A stretch of 14,465 nt of DNA from Hypholoma sublateritium FD-334 SS-4. Lineage: Eukaryota > Basidiomycota > Agaricomycetes > Agaricales > Strophariaceae. Both the position numbers and the translations under genes were made by a program. The stretch is from assembly GCA_000827495.1 (NCBI GenBank), contig KN817530.1:31945-46409 (forward strand). Direction: 5' to 3'. The first letter of the stretch is position 1; every line of letters begins with the position of its first letter. Under the pieces are notes generated by a model, which ran no database searches, was not told the origin of the DNA, and worked only from the letters and a program-made list of their open reading frames with translations. Shown here piece by piece: positions 7,274 through 14,370 of this stretch.

Positions 7274-8266
7274 ATGGCTGAAGATAAAGACGACAAGTCA
7301 TCTCCCAAGATCAACCCTCCCGATATCTACGATGGAAACAAAAGAAATTTCCATCGATTCTGGCAACAAGTCCAACTATACATCCTAGCCTCTCCGAAAC
7401 AATTCACTCAGGACACCCAGAAGATAGCTTTTGTACTATCATATTTGCGAAAAGGAGACGCTGACTCATGGGCTGAGTCATTCCAAACACAGAAGGCAGC
7501 TGAATCATCCGGTCCCGACACCGACCTAGGCAAATGGAGTGACTTCGTCAAAGACATCACCAAAGCATTCAAATCGGAATACGCCGAAAAGGATGCATTA
7601 ACCGATTTAAGCAACTTATTCCTCAAGAAGAATACAACTGCGGAAGATCATATTGCACAGTTCAAAACTTTGATCGTCAAAGCAGGCCTAAAAGAGGAAA
7701 AGGACCTATGTGCCAAATTTGAACAATCCCTGTCACCCCGACTAAGAAGACTCATCTCATACCGAGGAGACCCGAAGACCCTCCAAGAATGGTATGAGTC
7801 GGCAACCCAAATGGATCATACCGATCGACAGCTCAATGAAAGTCATCAACGATTCCTGGCACAACATAAGGCTGAACCCAAACAGACATCCCACAAACCG
7901 AACTCGTCCACTAGGTATTACAGCCCATCCAATACCTATCGACCTGCACAGAGAGATCCAAATGCGATGGACGTTGATGCGATATCCACGGAAGAACGGA
8001 ACAAGCGACTCCGTAAAGGAGAATGCTTCCTCTGCGGACAACAAGGCCATATGGCTCGATCTCATCAAGATCCCAACTTTAAATCTGGAACTAATAACCG
8101 CAATCGTGGAAATTTTGGAAATCGACCCTCTCCCGAGAACCGGAACCCCGCCACGATCGCCCAACAGATCAGTAATCTCTCCGAAGCCGATAAAGCCAAA
8201 GTTTATCTCGAAACCTTTGGAGTAGATGAAGATGAAGAGGACCCCGAACATCCTTTTCAGAAATAG
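7274..8266 (+). CDS. gag: Gag structural protein
   Basis: 330 aa. The N-terminal half is a retrotransposon Gag capsid-type domain (IYDGNKRNFHRFWQQVQLYI, FVLSYLRKGDADSWAESF, LSNLFLKKNTTAEDHIAQFK), followed by a basic linker and a zinc knuckle at residues 251-264 (CFLCGQQGHMARSH). The knuckle is CCHH: the last ligand is His (CAT at 8063-8065) where Gag knuckles normally have Cys. It would form the particle shell and bind element RNA. The ATG at 7274 is the first after the LTR TATA box. The same frame is open back to 7115 with protein-like composition but no ATG. It ends at TAG 8264-8266, overlapping the -1-frame pol by about 31 nt. Start choice is good but a non-AUG extension is possible. Confidence 0.9.
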   Translation: MAEDKDDKSSPKINPPDIYDGNKRNFHRFWQQVQLYILASPKQFTQDTQKIAFVLSYLRKGDADSWAESFQTQKAAESSGPDTDLGKWSDFVKDITKAFKSEYAEKDALTDLSNLFLKKNTTAEDHIAQFKTLIVKAGLKEEKDLCAKFEQSLSPRLRRLISYRGDPKTLQEWYESATQMDHTDRQLNESHQRFLAQHKAEPKQTSHKPNSSTRYYSPSNTYRPAQRDPNAMDVDAISTEERNKRLRKGECFLCGQQGHMARSHQDPNFKSGTNNRNRGNFGNRPSPENRNPATIAQQISNLSEADKAKVYLETFGVDEDEEDPEHPFQK

Positions 8267-11200
8267 GAGGTGCTTCGACGTCCCCTCCTATACGATTAGC
8301 GATCCACCATACTATTACAGCCGAAATTAATCGAAAATCCATTTATCTAAGAATCAAGATTCAAACGAAGAACGGATNGTTAAACGTCGACGAAAAAGCA
8401 CTTGCCGATACCGGAGCATCCGGACTTTTTATTGANGAACGATANGCGAAATATCTGAACCTCGAACGAATNCCCCTGNAGGAACCCCTCGACGTCTACA
8501 ATGTAGACGGAACCCCGAACAAGAAAGGAACAATCACTCACTATGCAAGACTCCTCCTATCCATAGGCGGACGAACAACATGGGAAAGATTCTACATCAC
8601 AAACCTAGGAATCCAAAGAATAATCCTAGGATTCCCATGGTTCAGAAGACACAACCCCGATATAGATTGGAGCACTGGTGCAATCCGATGGAGATCACCA
8701 ATGCTTCCCGAACGAATTCGATGGAGATCGCCGACAGCTCCTCGAACGAAGAACCGAACTGGACAGAACCTACAACGACCCATTAATCAGATACCATGGA
8801 CAAAACCCTACCATGGAATCCTACCCCACAAACCTGATGAACCTGACGAACCCGACGATCAATCCCTTTTAATCCAGTTCATAAGAGGGATTGCCGATGA
8901 TTGGATTAAGGCAAAATTAGTCGAATCCACCGATCTTGAAACCTGGGAAGATGATGAACCCGAACCAATGGCGATTCCATTGGAAGAAATGATACCCAAA
9001 GAGTTCCACCCTTGGATCAAACTCTTTGACAAGAAAGCCTCCGACAGATTCCCGATAGAACGACCTTGGGATCACAAGATTGATCTCAAGCCAGGTTTCA
9101 AACCGAGGAAAGCAAAAAGCTATAACCTCACGATAGAAGAAGATCTTGAACTCCAAAAGTTCATTACCGAACAGCTTGACAAAGGATACATCCATGTCAG
9201 CGAATCCGAACAGACCTCTCCGTTTTTCTTTGTCACCAAGAAAGATGGAAAGTTACGACCTTGCCAAGACTACAGATACCTTAACGAATGGACAGTCAAC
9301 AATAACTATCCCCTTCCCCTGATCTCTGAACTCCTTGACAAACTTTCTGGAGCAAAGTATTTCACCAAACTTGACATCCGATGGGGATTTAACAATGTCC
9401 GAATCCGTAAAGGCGACGAATGGAAAGCCGCTTTCAACACAAACCGAGGAACATACGAACCTACAGTTATGTTCTTTGGGATGTGTAATTCACCTGCGAC
9501 GTTCCAAACCATGATGAACTCAATTCTCGAAAAATTGATTTCGGCAAGGAAGATTATCGTCTACATGGACGATATCTTGATCTTCGCGCAAACGCTCGAA
9601 GAATTAGATGAAATCACCAAAGAGGTGTTGAAGATTTTGATGGAAAACAACCTTTACCTCAAACCAGAGAAATGTCAATTCCGTCAAACCAAGATCGATT
9701 ATCTTGGAATGATTATTCAAGAAGGAAGAATCGAGATGGATCCAGTCAAAGTCACAGCATTACGAGACTGGAAACCTCCCAAAACGGTAAAACAAGTACG
9801 ATCCTTCCTAGGATTCAGAAACTTCTACCGAAAATTCATCCGACACTACTCCGACATTGCAAAGCCACTGAACGAACTTCTCAAGAAGGATCACCCATTC
9901 ATTTGGACTCCTGAAACCCAGAAGGCTTTCAATACCTTGAAAAAACGATTTACCGAAGAACCAGTATTAACGATGCCCGATCAATCTCGACCATTCCAGA
10001 TAGAATGCGACGCCTCCAAATATGCATCCGGAGCCGTCTTGACTCAAACAGACAGCAACGGAGCAAGGCATCCCGTTGCATTCCTATCCAAGTCATTCTC
10101 TGAAACCGAAAGGAATTACGAAATCCACGATCGAGAATTACTTGCCATGATACGAGCACTTGGAGAATGGAGACACTATGTTCAAGGATCTCCATATACC
10201 ACGACGATCTTATCCGACCACGCCAATCTGAACTATTTTACCCAGAAACAGAAACTGAACCGACGACAAGCCAGATGGGCCCTATTCCTATCTGACTACC
10301 ATTTCGAACTGAAACATACACCTGGATCAAAAATGATCCAATCTGATGCACTATCACGAAGATCCGATCTTTACCCAGATGAAGATCACGATAACGAAGA
10401 TCGAACACTGCTTCCAGATACACTATTTGTGAATCTGATTGACACCGAACTCCAAAGACAAATTGCCAATAGTGGAAAACTCGACTTTGATGCCGCAAAT
10501 GCCATCAAACTATTACTTGGTACCCAATCCAGTAAACAAATGAAGAACCTCGAAGATTGGACAACTGAAGAATTCGAAGGACACAATATCCTATTCTATA
10601 AGGGAAAGAATTATATCCCCGACGACTTGTCCCTTCGAAGAAAGATAGTCCGCAGTTATCACGACAATGAAACCGCGGGACATCCCGGAGAATTAGAGAC
10701 CTATAACGCCGTCAGAGAACATTACTGGTGGCCAGGAATGCGAAGATTTATCACGACATACGTCCAAGGTTGTGCAAAATGCCAACAATTCAAGATCAAT
10801 AGAAGACCAACGAAGCCTGCCTTCCAACCAATAGAAGGCGCGAAATCAGACAGACTATTCACAAACTGCTCAATGGATATGATAACAGATCTACCGCCAA
10901 GCGAAGGATTCGACTCGATCTTATCCGTGGTGGACCACGGACTTACGAAGGGGGCAATTTTCATCCCTTGCACAAAAACTATCACCCACGAAGGGGTAGC
11001 ACGACTTTTGATCGACAACCTATACAAAAGATTTGGCCTCCCCGATAGTTTTATCTCCGATCGAGGTCCACAATTCGCAGCAAAAGCATTTCAAGAAATG
11101 CTTTCCATGCTCGGAATCAAATCGAAACTTACAACAGCCTATCGCCCACAAAGTGATGGAACTACGGAACGATTCAACCAAGAAATCGAAGCATATATCG

Positions 11201-12243
11201 CCATATATTGCTCAGAACATCCCGAAGATTGGCCGAAAGCTATGAGTACCCTTGAATTCACTCATAATGACCGACGACACGCCGACAGAACTCGAACGTC
11301 ATTCGAACTCATGATGGGTACATCGCCATTAGCGATCCCCACATCCTTTGAACCAACGAAGTTTCCCCACGTCGACGATCGACTACAACAACTATCAAAA
11401 GATAGACAAGAAGCACTAGCTGCGCATGAAATTGCCCGATCACGCATGGCAGCACGGATCAACTCCAAATATAAACCCTTTAGAGTTGGACAGAAAGTAT
11501 GGCTTACCACGAAGAATCTAAAAATGAACATTTCGCCGAAATTCAAGCCAAAAGAAGAAGGACCATTTACGATCATCAAGAAGATCGGTTATCTGACATA
11601 TCAACTGCAGTTGCCGAAGACATGGAAAATCCACAATAATTTCCATGCAATTCTACTCAAACCATACATCGAAAATGAAATATACGGAAGTCATTTCAAT
11701 AGACCTCCACCAGAAATAATCAACGAAGAAGAAGAATACGAAGTAGAGAAGATCCTGTCAAGCCGAAAAAGAGGCAACAGCTATAAATACCTCATCAAAT
11801 GGAAGGGTTATCCGAACGATGACAACTCCTGGGAACCGGAAGAAAACCTCAGTAACGCTCGGGAAAAACTCAACGAATACCAACGTCAAAAGAAACTCCC
11901 CATATCCACCTTCCGAAATGACTCAACACCTCGCACCCGGCAACCCCTGCCCCAAAACGAAGTACGACCTTCATCACGAAAGGAACGGACGACTCCCATG
12001 CGTCCTATTTCCGCCAACCGTCGATCACCCCCTGCGATACGAGGGTACACTCCCCTCGATCATAGTAACGAAGCCAGATACTCTGCACGGAGTACTTCGA
12101 ACCCACTACACACCCGCACCAGCACACGAACTGCTGTTCTTCGGGGACAAGCAACCTCTACGCACGAGGTATTACCGAGCTCCACCCGCCATCGTCTTCG
12201 CCCAACTCCAGTTCGAAGAACGAGGCAGAACGACGTGGAATAG
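8236..12243 (+). CDS. pol: Pol polyprotein: protease, RT, RNase H, integrase, chromodomain
   Basis: Open in the -1 frame relative to gag from just after TGA 8233-8235 to TAG 12241-12243 (about 1335 codons). Five N bases (8378-8479) hide codons, one of them TAN. Protease: ALADTGASG (DTG 8407-8415). RT: KLDIRWGFNN (Asp 9373) and YMDD (9562-9573). RNase H: ECDAS (Asp 10009), HDREL (Glu 10135), LSDHANL (Asp 10216). Integrase: zinc-binding H10660, H10681, C10771, C10780; then D10876, D11059 and E11167 with exactly 35 residues between the last two. A GPF motif lies at 11560. The chromodomain at about 11731-11865 has the likely aromatic cage Y11737, W11800 and Y11809, which in chromoviruses guides integration to methylated histone H3 (family knowledge). 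After it, the last ~110 residues are Pro/Arg/Ser/Thr-rich and overlap a more coding-like +1 frame. The ATG at 8701 lies between protease and RT and is not the start; expression from gag needs a -1 shift or similar. Confidence 0.93.
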   Translation, partial: RGPRTSFSEIGGASTSPPIRLAIHHTITAEINRKSIYLRIKIQTKNGXLNVDEKALADTGASGLFIXERXAKYLNLERXPLXEPLDVYNVDGTPNKKGTITHYARLLLSIGGRTTWERFYITNLGIQRIILGFPWFRRHNPDIDWSTGAIRWRSPMLPERIRWRSPTAPRTKNRTGQNLQRPINQIPWTKPYHGILPHKPDEPDEPDDQSLLIQFIRGIADDWIKAKLVESTDLETWEDDEPEPMAIPLEEMIPKEFHPWIKLFDKKASDRFPIERPWDHKIDLKPGFKPRKAKSYNLTIEEDLELQKFITEQLDKGYIHVSESEQTSPFFFVTKKDGKLRPCQDYRYLNEWTVNNNYPLPLISELLDKLSGAKYFTKLDIRWGFNNVRIRKGDEWKAAFNTNRGTYEPTVMFFGMCNSPATFQTMMNSILEKLISARKIIVYMDDILIFAQTLEELDEITKEVLKILMENNLYLKPEKCQFRQTKIDYLGMIIQEGRIEMDPVKVTALRDWKPPKTVKQVRSFLGFRNFYRKFIRHYSDIAKPLNELLKKDHPFIWTPETQKAFNTLKKRFTEEPVLTMPDQSRPFQIECDASKYASGAVLTQTDSNGARHPVAFLSKSFSETERNYEIHDRELLAMIRALGEWRHYVQGSPYTTTILSDHANLNYFTQKQKLNRRQARWALFLSDYHFELKHTPGSKMIQSDALSRRSDLYPDEDHDNEDRTLLPDTLFVNLIDTELQRQIANSGKLDFDAANAIKLLLGTQSSKQMKNLEDWTTEEFEGHNILFYKGKNYIPDDLSLRRKIVRSYHDNETAGHPGELETYNAVREHYWWPGMRRFITTYVQGCAKCQQFKINRRPTKPAFQPIEGAKSDRLFTNCSMDMITDLPPSEGFDSILSVVDHGLTKGAIFIPCTKTITHEGVARLLIDNLYKRFGLPDSFISDRGPQFAAKAFQEMLSMLGIKSKLTTAYRPQSDGTTERFNQEIEAYIAIYCSEHPEDWPKAMSTLEFTHNDRRHADRTRTSFELMMGTSPLAIPTSFEPTKFPHVDDRLQQLSKDRQEALAAHEIARSRMAARINSKYKPFRVGQKVWLTTKNLKMNISPKFKPKEEGPFTIIKKIGYLTYQLQLPKTWKIHNNFHAILLKPYIENEIYGSHFNRPPPEIINEEEEYEVEKILSSRKRGNSYKYLIKWKGYPNDDNSWEPEENLSNAREKLNEYQRQKKLPISTFRNDSTPRTRQPLPQNEVRPSSRKERTTPMRPISANRRSPPAIRGYTPLDHSNEARYSARSTSNPLHTRTSTRTAVLRGQATSTHEVLPSSTRHRLRPTPVRRTRQNDVE

Positions 12244-12352
12244 ACGGATGGAAGTCATAGAACACGCAGCCGAAGAAATTCCGGACATCCCGCTCCCGAG
12301 ATCCCTTTGGGAACGACTCAGAGACGAGTTGACTTGGTACATTTGCATATAA
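11918..12352 (+). CDS. Overlapping +1-frame ORF at the pol 3' end, unknown function
   Basis: An open frame of 144 codons from ATG 11918 (purine at -3) to TAA 12350-12352 overlaps the pol tail by about 325 nt and extends 109 nt past the pol stop. An upstream in-frame ATG exists at 11819 inside the chromodomain region. Its translation is mixed and globular-looking (HELLFFGDKQPLRTRYYR, IVFAQLQFEERG, LPRSLWERLRDELTWYI). The overlapping pol tail is low-complexity. By eye, codons here favour C or G at third positions (TTC, CTC, GAC, TAC). I do not recognise a domain. It could be a real overlapping gene, the true C-terminus of Pol reached by a +1 shift, or pol whose frame changed by mutation in this copy. 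Its stop codon lies within the internal TATA box. Confidence 0.5.
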   Translation: MTQHLAPGNPCPKTKYDLHHERNGRLPCVLFPPTVDHPLRYEGTLPSIIVTKPDTLHGVLRTHYTPAPAHELLFFGDKQPLRTRYYRAPPAIVFAQLQFEERGRTTWNRRMEVIEHAAEEIPDIPLPRSLWERLRDELTWYICI

Positions 12353-12355
12353 AAG
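12348..12355 (+). promoter_or_regulatory. Internal TATA box downstream of pol
   Basis: TATAAAAG followed by a purine-rich stretch lies about 105 bp after the pol stop, 49 bp before a 59-codon ORF and 236 bp before the zinc-knuckle ORF. This could drive a separate mRNA for the accessory genes, so that they need not be read from the full-length transcript. Inference from position and motif only. Confidence 0.45.
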
Positions 12356-12396
12356 GGAGGAAGGGTGAACGGATAGATACAACAACCACATCGTCG

Positions 12397-12576
12397 ATGA
12401 CAGTTACATTTCCTCTATCCACCGAACGCTTCTACAAACTTGTAGCTCGTAGAACCATCAAGGGCTTCTCTTACGCTTCTGTAGCCGCCGATTCCACTGC
12501 CATTACCCAGGAACGTACCCACAAATCCATCCATCCATACTTTTGCCGTCGCCCCTATTGCCAATATCACTACTAG
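12397..12576 (+). CDS. Short 59-codon ORF ahead of the zinc-knuckle ORF
   Basis: ATG at 12397 to TAG 12574-12576, 59 aa. Codons look coding-like (TTC, TAC, ATC, AAG, GCC, ACC frequent). The translation starts MTVTFPLSTERFYKLV and ends with a Cys/Tyr-rich CRRPYCQYHY. No family is recognised. The stop is 7 nt before the next ATG (12584), so translation of the larger ORF could depend on termination and re-initiation. The same frame is open upstream to 12307, ahead of the likely transcription start. It may equally be a chance upstream ORF. Confidence 0.4.
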   Translation: MTVTFPLSTERFYKLVARRTIKGFSYASVAADSTAITQERTHKSIHPYFCRRPYCQYHY

Positions 12577-12583
12577 ATCCAAC

Positions 12584-13549
12584 ATGTCGAACCTCCACTA
12601 CATCCCTCCTATTTCCTACGAGACCTTCCACGAACGAACCAATACCCTTACCGACAGACGCGACCTATACCAATACATCGAAGGAACCCGATATGTACCC
12701 CGTCTCATCACCCTGTTCGATGTCGAGGCCCAGCTATGCCACCATGAACTCGTTACCCAGAACCTCCGACACGTCGCTCGAGCCCTGTTCCAGGACATCG
12801 AAGACATCTCATTCCGTAACCAAACCCGCCAATTCTGGTCTGGAAATCGATCATTCGCCAACCGCGAAAGAACACCCGCACCCGACTCCGATAGCAGCAG
12901 CGGACCCCAACAAACTATCGACGCATACGCCAACATGCAATCACCCGGCATCATTAACCTCGACACCGGCGAACACGGAACCCGACCCAACTACATAGAT
13001 GCCGACGGAAGAAGACATATCGTCATCGTCGACGATGATACGCCCTCACCCGACGAATCCATCACCAGCCATATCGGAGTTCCACGAACCAGCAACTCAG
13101 GCGAAATATCCCTCGAATCGGTTCCCCGCATCAATATCACCGAATACGTCGATAACATACTCCTCGAAGTCGCCACTAGCAACAACACCATAAACAACGG
13201 AGGAGTACCCCTCCAACCACCTCGATACCAACCCAATCCGACTCCACCACGCAGACCCTCGTCCACGCCGACCTCGTCACACGCCACATCATACAATGAA
13301 CCTTCCCCTTCCCAACAACGCCGACGAGCCCGTGCACGATGCTACAACTGTGGCGCCCAGGGACATCTCCGCGCACAATGCCCCCTTACCCCAGGCTGCC
13401 GCACATGTGGACAAGAAGGACATCGAAGCCAGTCCTGTCCTCGAACTCGACGCCGTCACAAGGGGGTGGCAAAATTTGAAAATAAAACCCTATGTCGACT
13501 TAATATTTTCAGCAAATTTTCGGGAACCTACCTACCTTATGTCACGTGA
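12584..13549 (+). CDS. Post-pol zinc-knuckle protein, 3' end disrupted by a MITE
   Basis: The present frame encodes 321 aa from ATG 12584 (A at -3). The N-terminal ~85 residues are mixed and probably helical (SYETFHERTNTLTDRRDLYQ; VEAQLCHHELVTQNL). An acidic, Ser/Pro-rich middle follows, then an Arg-rich patch (QQRRRARAR). Two canonical CCHC knuckles follow at residues 253-266 (CYNCGAQGHLRAQC) and 272-285 (CRTCGQEGHRSQSC). It lies where env-like or accessory ORFs occur in some Ty3/gypsy elements, but has no signal peptide or membrane segment, so it is not env-like. A nucleic-acid-binding, Gag-like or chaperone role is inferred from the knuckles only. From residue 293 the sequence is MITE-derived, giving 29 foreign residues before the stop. 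The original 3' end is found in phase at 14216-14336; the uninterrupted gene would have had 331 codons. Confidence 0.78.
   Translation: MSNLHYIPPISYETFHERTNTLTDRRDLYQYIEGTRYVPRLITLFDVEAQLCHHELVTQNLRHVARALFQDIEDISFRNQTRQFWSGNRSFANRERTPAPDSDSSSGPQQTIDAYANMQSPGIINLDTGEHGTRPNYIDADGRRHIVIVDDDTPSPDESITSHIGVPRTSNSGEISLESVPRINITEYVDNILLEVATSNNTINNGGVPLQPPRYQPNPTPPRRPSSTPTSSHATSYNEPSPSQQRRRARARCYNCGAQGHLRAQCPLTPGCRTCGQEGHRSQSCPRTRRRHKGVAKFENKTLCRLNIFSKFSGTYLPYVT
13451..13458 (+). repeat. Left 8-bp target-site duplication of the MITE
   Basis: CGCCGTCA is directly repeated at 14208-14215, immediately outside the two MITE ends. Eight base pairs is the duplication length made by hAT transposases. Confidence 0.92.
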
Positions 13550-13812
13550 ATGTGCCATATAAGGCAACTCTTGGCGTTTAGTCATCAAAGTTACATGTTC
13601 TGTCGGAGGCAGCATCCTCTCCGGACTCTCTTCGGTCACCCATGCACTGATCTGGCTTGTTTATTGCTGCTGCCACTGCACCTAGGTGCCTCTAATTCAG
13701 CACTGAGCAGTCCCCAAATGATATGTGGTGCACGCTGCACCTTGGCCACACCACGGCTGCACCATGTGACATGCGTACCGCGTCTGCAACACTAATCATT
13801 TCCACCATAGCC

Positions 13813-13900
13813 GTGTAGTGTGTCCATGATGCTGGCTGCATGCACCACGGCCATGCTATCTGTGTAGTGTCTCTAATGCTGGCCATGTACACCACAGCCG
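13813..13900. repeat. Degenerate 49-bp tandem repeat inside the MITE
   Basis: A unit starting GTGTAGTGT at 13813 recurs at 13862 with shared blocks ATGCTGGC and CACCAC-GCC and several small differences. It forms part of a CA/TG-rich centre with more loosely related pieces (about 13728-13800). Subterminal repeats in hAT elements can bind transposase, but these lie well inside the element, so that role is uncertain. Confidence 0.5.
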
Positions 13901-14179
13901 CACACAGATTACCATGGTCCACCTGCACAATGCACCTGTCTCCATCATCCATGATGCGACATCTTCCCTCTTTTTGATGTAAAAATTAAATTAAATATAC
14001 TTTTCTGAGCATTGTTCACTAATTATCCAAATATATTAAAGGGAATAGGTGATATAGAGACTGATAATCCATTTTATGCATGTAATTTAGACACAAAACG
14101 ACCAAAAAAACAGTGAAAAAAAAGTATGTCAGAAAAAAATTTCGGGCCTGGCGGCTGGACCTACCTACCAGCATCCGGT

Positions 14180-14197
14180 CCGGGATTCTAATCCCGG
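14180..14197. repeat. Perfect hairpin next to the right MITE end
   Basis: CCGGGATT (14180-14187) and AATCCCGG (14190-14197) are perfect 8-bp inverted repeats with a 2-bp spacer, ending 10 bp before the element terminus. No counterpart is visible at the left end. Confidence 0.65.
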
Positions 14198-14207
14198 CAC
14201 CCCCTTG

Positions 14208-14215
14208 CGCCGTCA
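14208..14215 (+). repeat. Right 8-bp target-site duplication of the MITE
   Basis: CGCCGTCA, identical to 13451-13458. One copy belongs to the original zinc-knuckle coding sequence and the other was made on insertion. Confidence 0.92.
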
Positions 14216-14336
14216 TCAACGTCGTCAACAAGAACGAGAAAGGCGACTTGCAGAACTCAGCACCCACGTCGTCAACGACAATTCCTCCAACGGCAGTCTC
14301 ACAACACCTGTCGACTATTCCCTGCGCATCGACTAG
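14216..14336 (+). pseudogene. Severed 3' end of the zinc-knuckle ORF
   Basis: When the MITE and one duplication are ignored, the reading frame of the zinc-knuckle gene continues exactly in phase here for about 39 residues to TAG 14334-14336. It begins with an Arg/Gln/Glu-rich segment (QRRQQERERRLAEL) continuing the basic tail after the knuckles, then a Ser/Asn/Thr-rich end. In the present copy it has no start of its own and is untranslated. The exact phase match is strong evidence for both the insertion and the coding nature of the gene. Confidence 0.8.
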
Positions 14337-14353
14337 TCGAATCGGAGATTCGA
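14337..14353 (+). repeat. Hairpin between the last stop codon and the polypurine tract
   Basis: TCGAATC (14337-14343) and GATTCGA (14347-14353) are perfect 7-bp inverted repeats with loop GGA, starting right after the TAG of the severed ORF. It could shape the RNA near the plus-strand primer. Function inferred only from position. Confidence 0.55.
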
Positions 14354-14357
14354 TCTT

Positions 14358-14370
14358 AAACGGGGGGTAA
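14358..14370 (+). other. Polypurine tract for plus-strand priming
   Basis: AAACGGGGGGTAA ends directly at the 3' LTR start (14371). The six-G run is the core; a C and a T interrupt the purines. Position is exactly where Ty3/gypsy elements carry their polypurine tract. Confidence 0.65.

Larger units (their letters stand above)
13459..14207. mobile_element. Non-autonomous hAT-type MITE (749 bp)
   Basis: The ends are CAAGGGGGTG and CACCCCCTTG, perfect 10-bp inverted repeats starting CAAGG, which fits the YARNG start of hAT termini. With inner matches, about 16 of the first 20 terminal positions agree. It is flanked by a perfect 8-bp duplication, CGCCGTCA. The interior has no credible coding frame, so it would need a transposase from elsewhere in the genome. 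Base composition differs sharply from the retrotransposon around it, with AT-rich left and right zones and a CA/TG-rich centre. It interrupts the zinc-knuckle gene and is therefore younger than the retrotransposon insertion or moved with that lineage. Confidence 0.9.

Noticed and set aside
7757..8251. 164-codon minus-strand frame opposite gag
   Set aside because: Exact shadow of gag codons; hydrophobic low-information translation, no promoter or domain.
8701..8703. ATG as the start of pol
   Set aside because: The frame is already open and encodes the protease (DTG at 8407) upstream; this ATG is internal.
12337..12583. Intron joining the overlapping ORF (frame ending 12352) to the zinc-knuckle ORF in the same frame
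   Set aside because: A GT and an AG can be found, but there is no convincing donor consensus or branch site, and a TATA box and coding-like small ORF lie in between.
13176..13376. Minus-strand frames opposite the zinc-knuckle ORF
   Set aside because: Shadows of the plus-strand gene; no independent signal.
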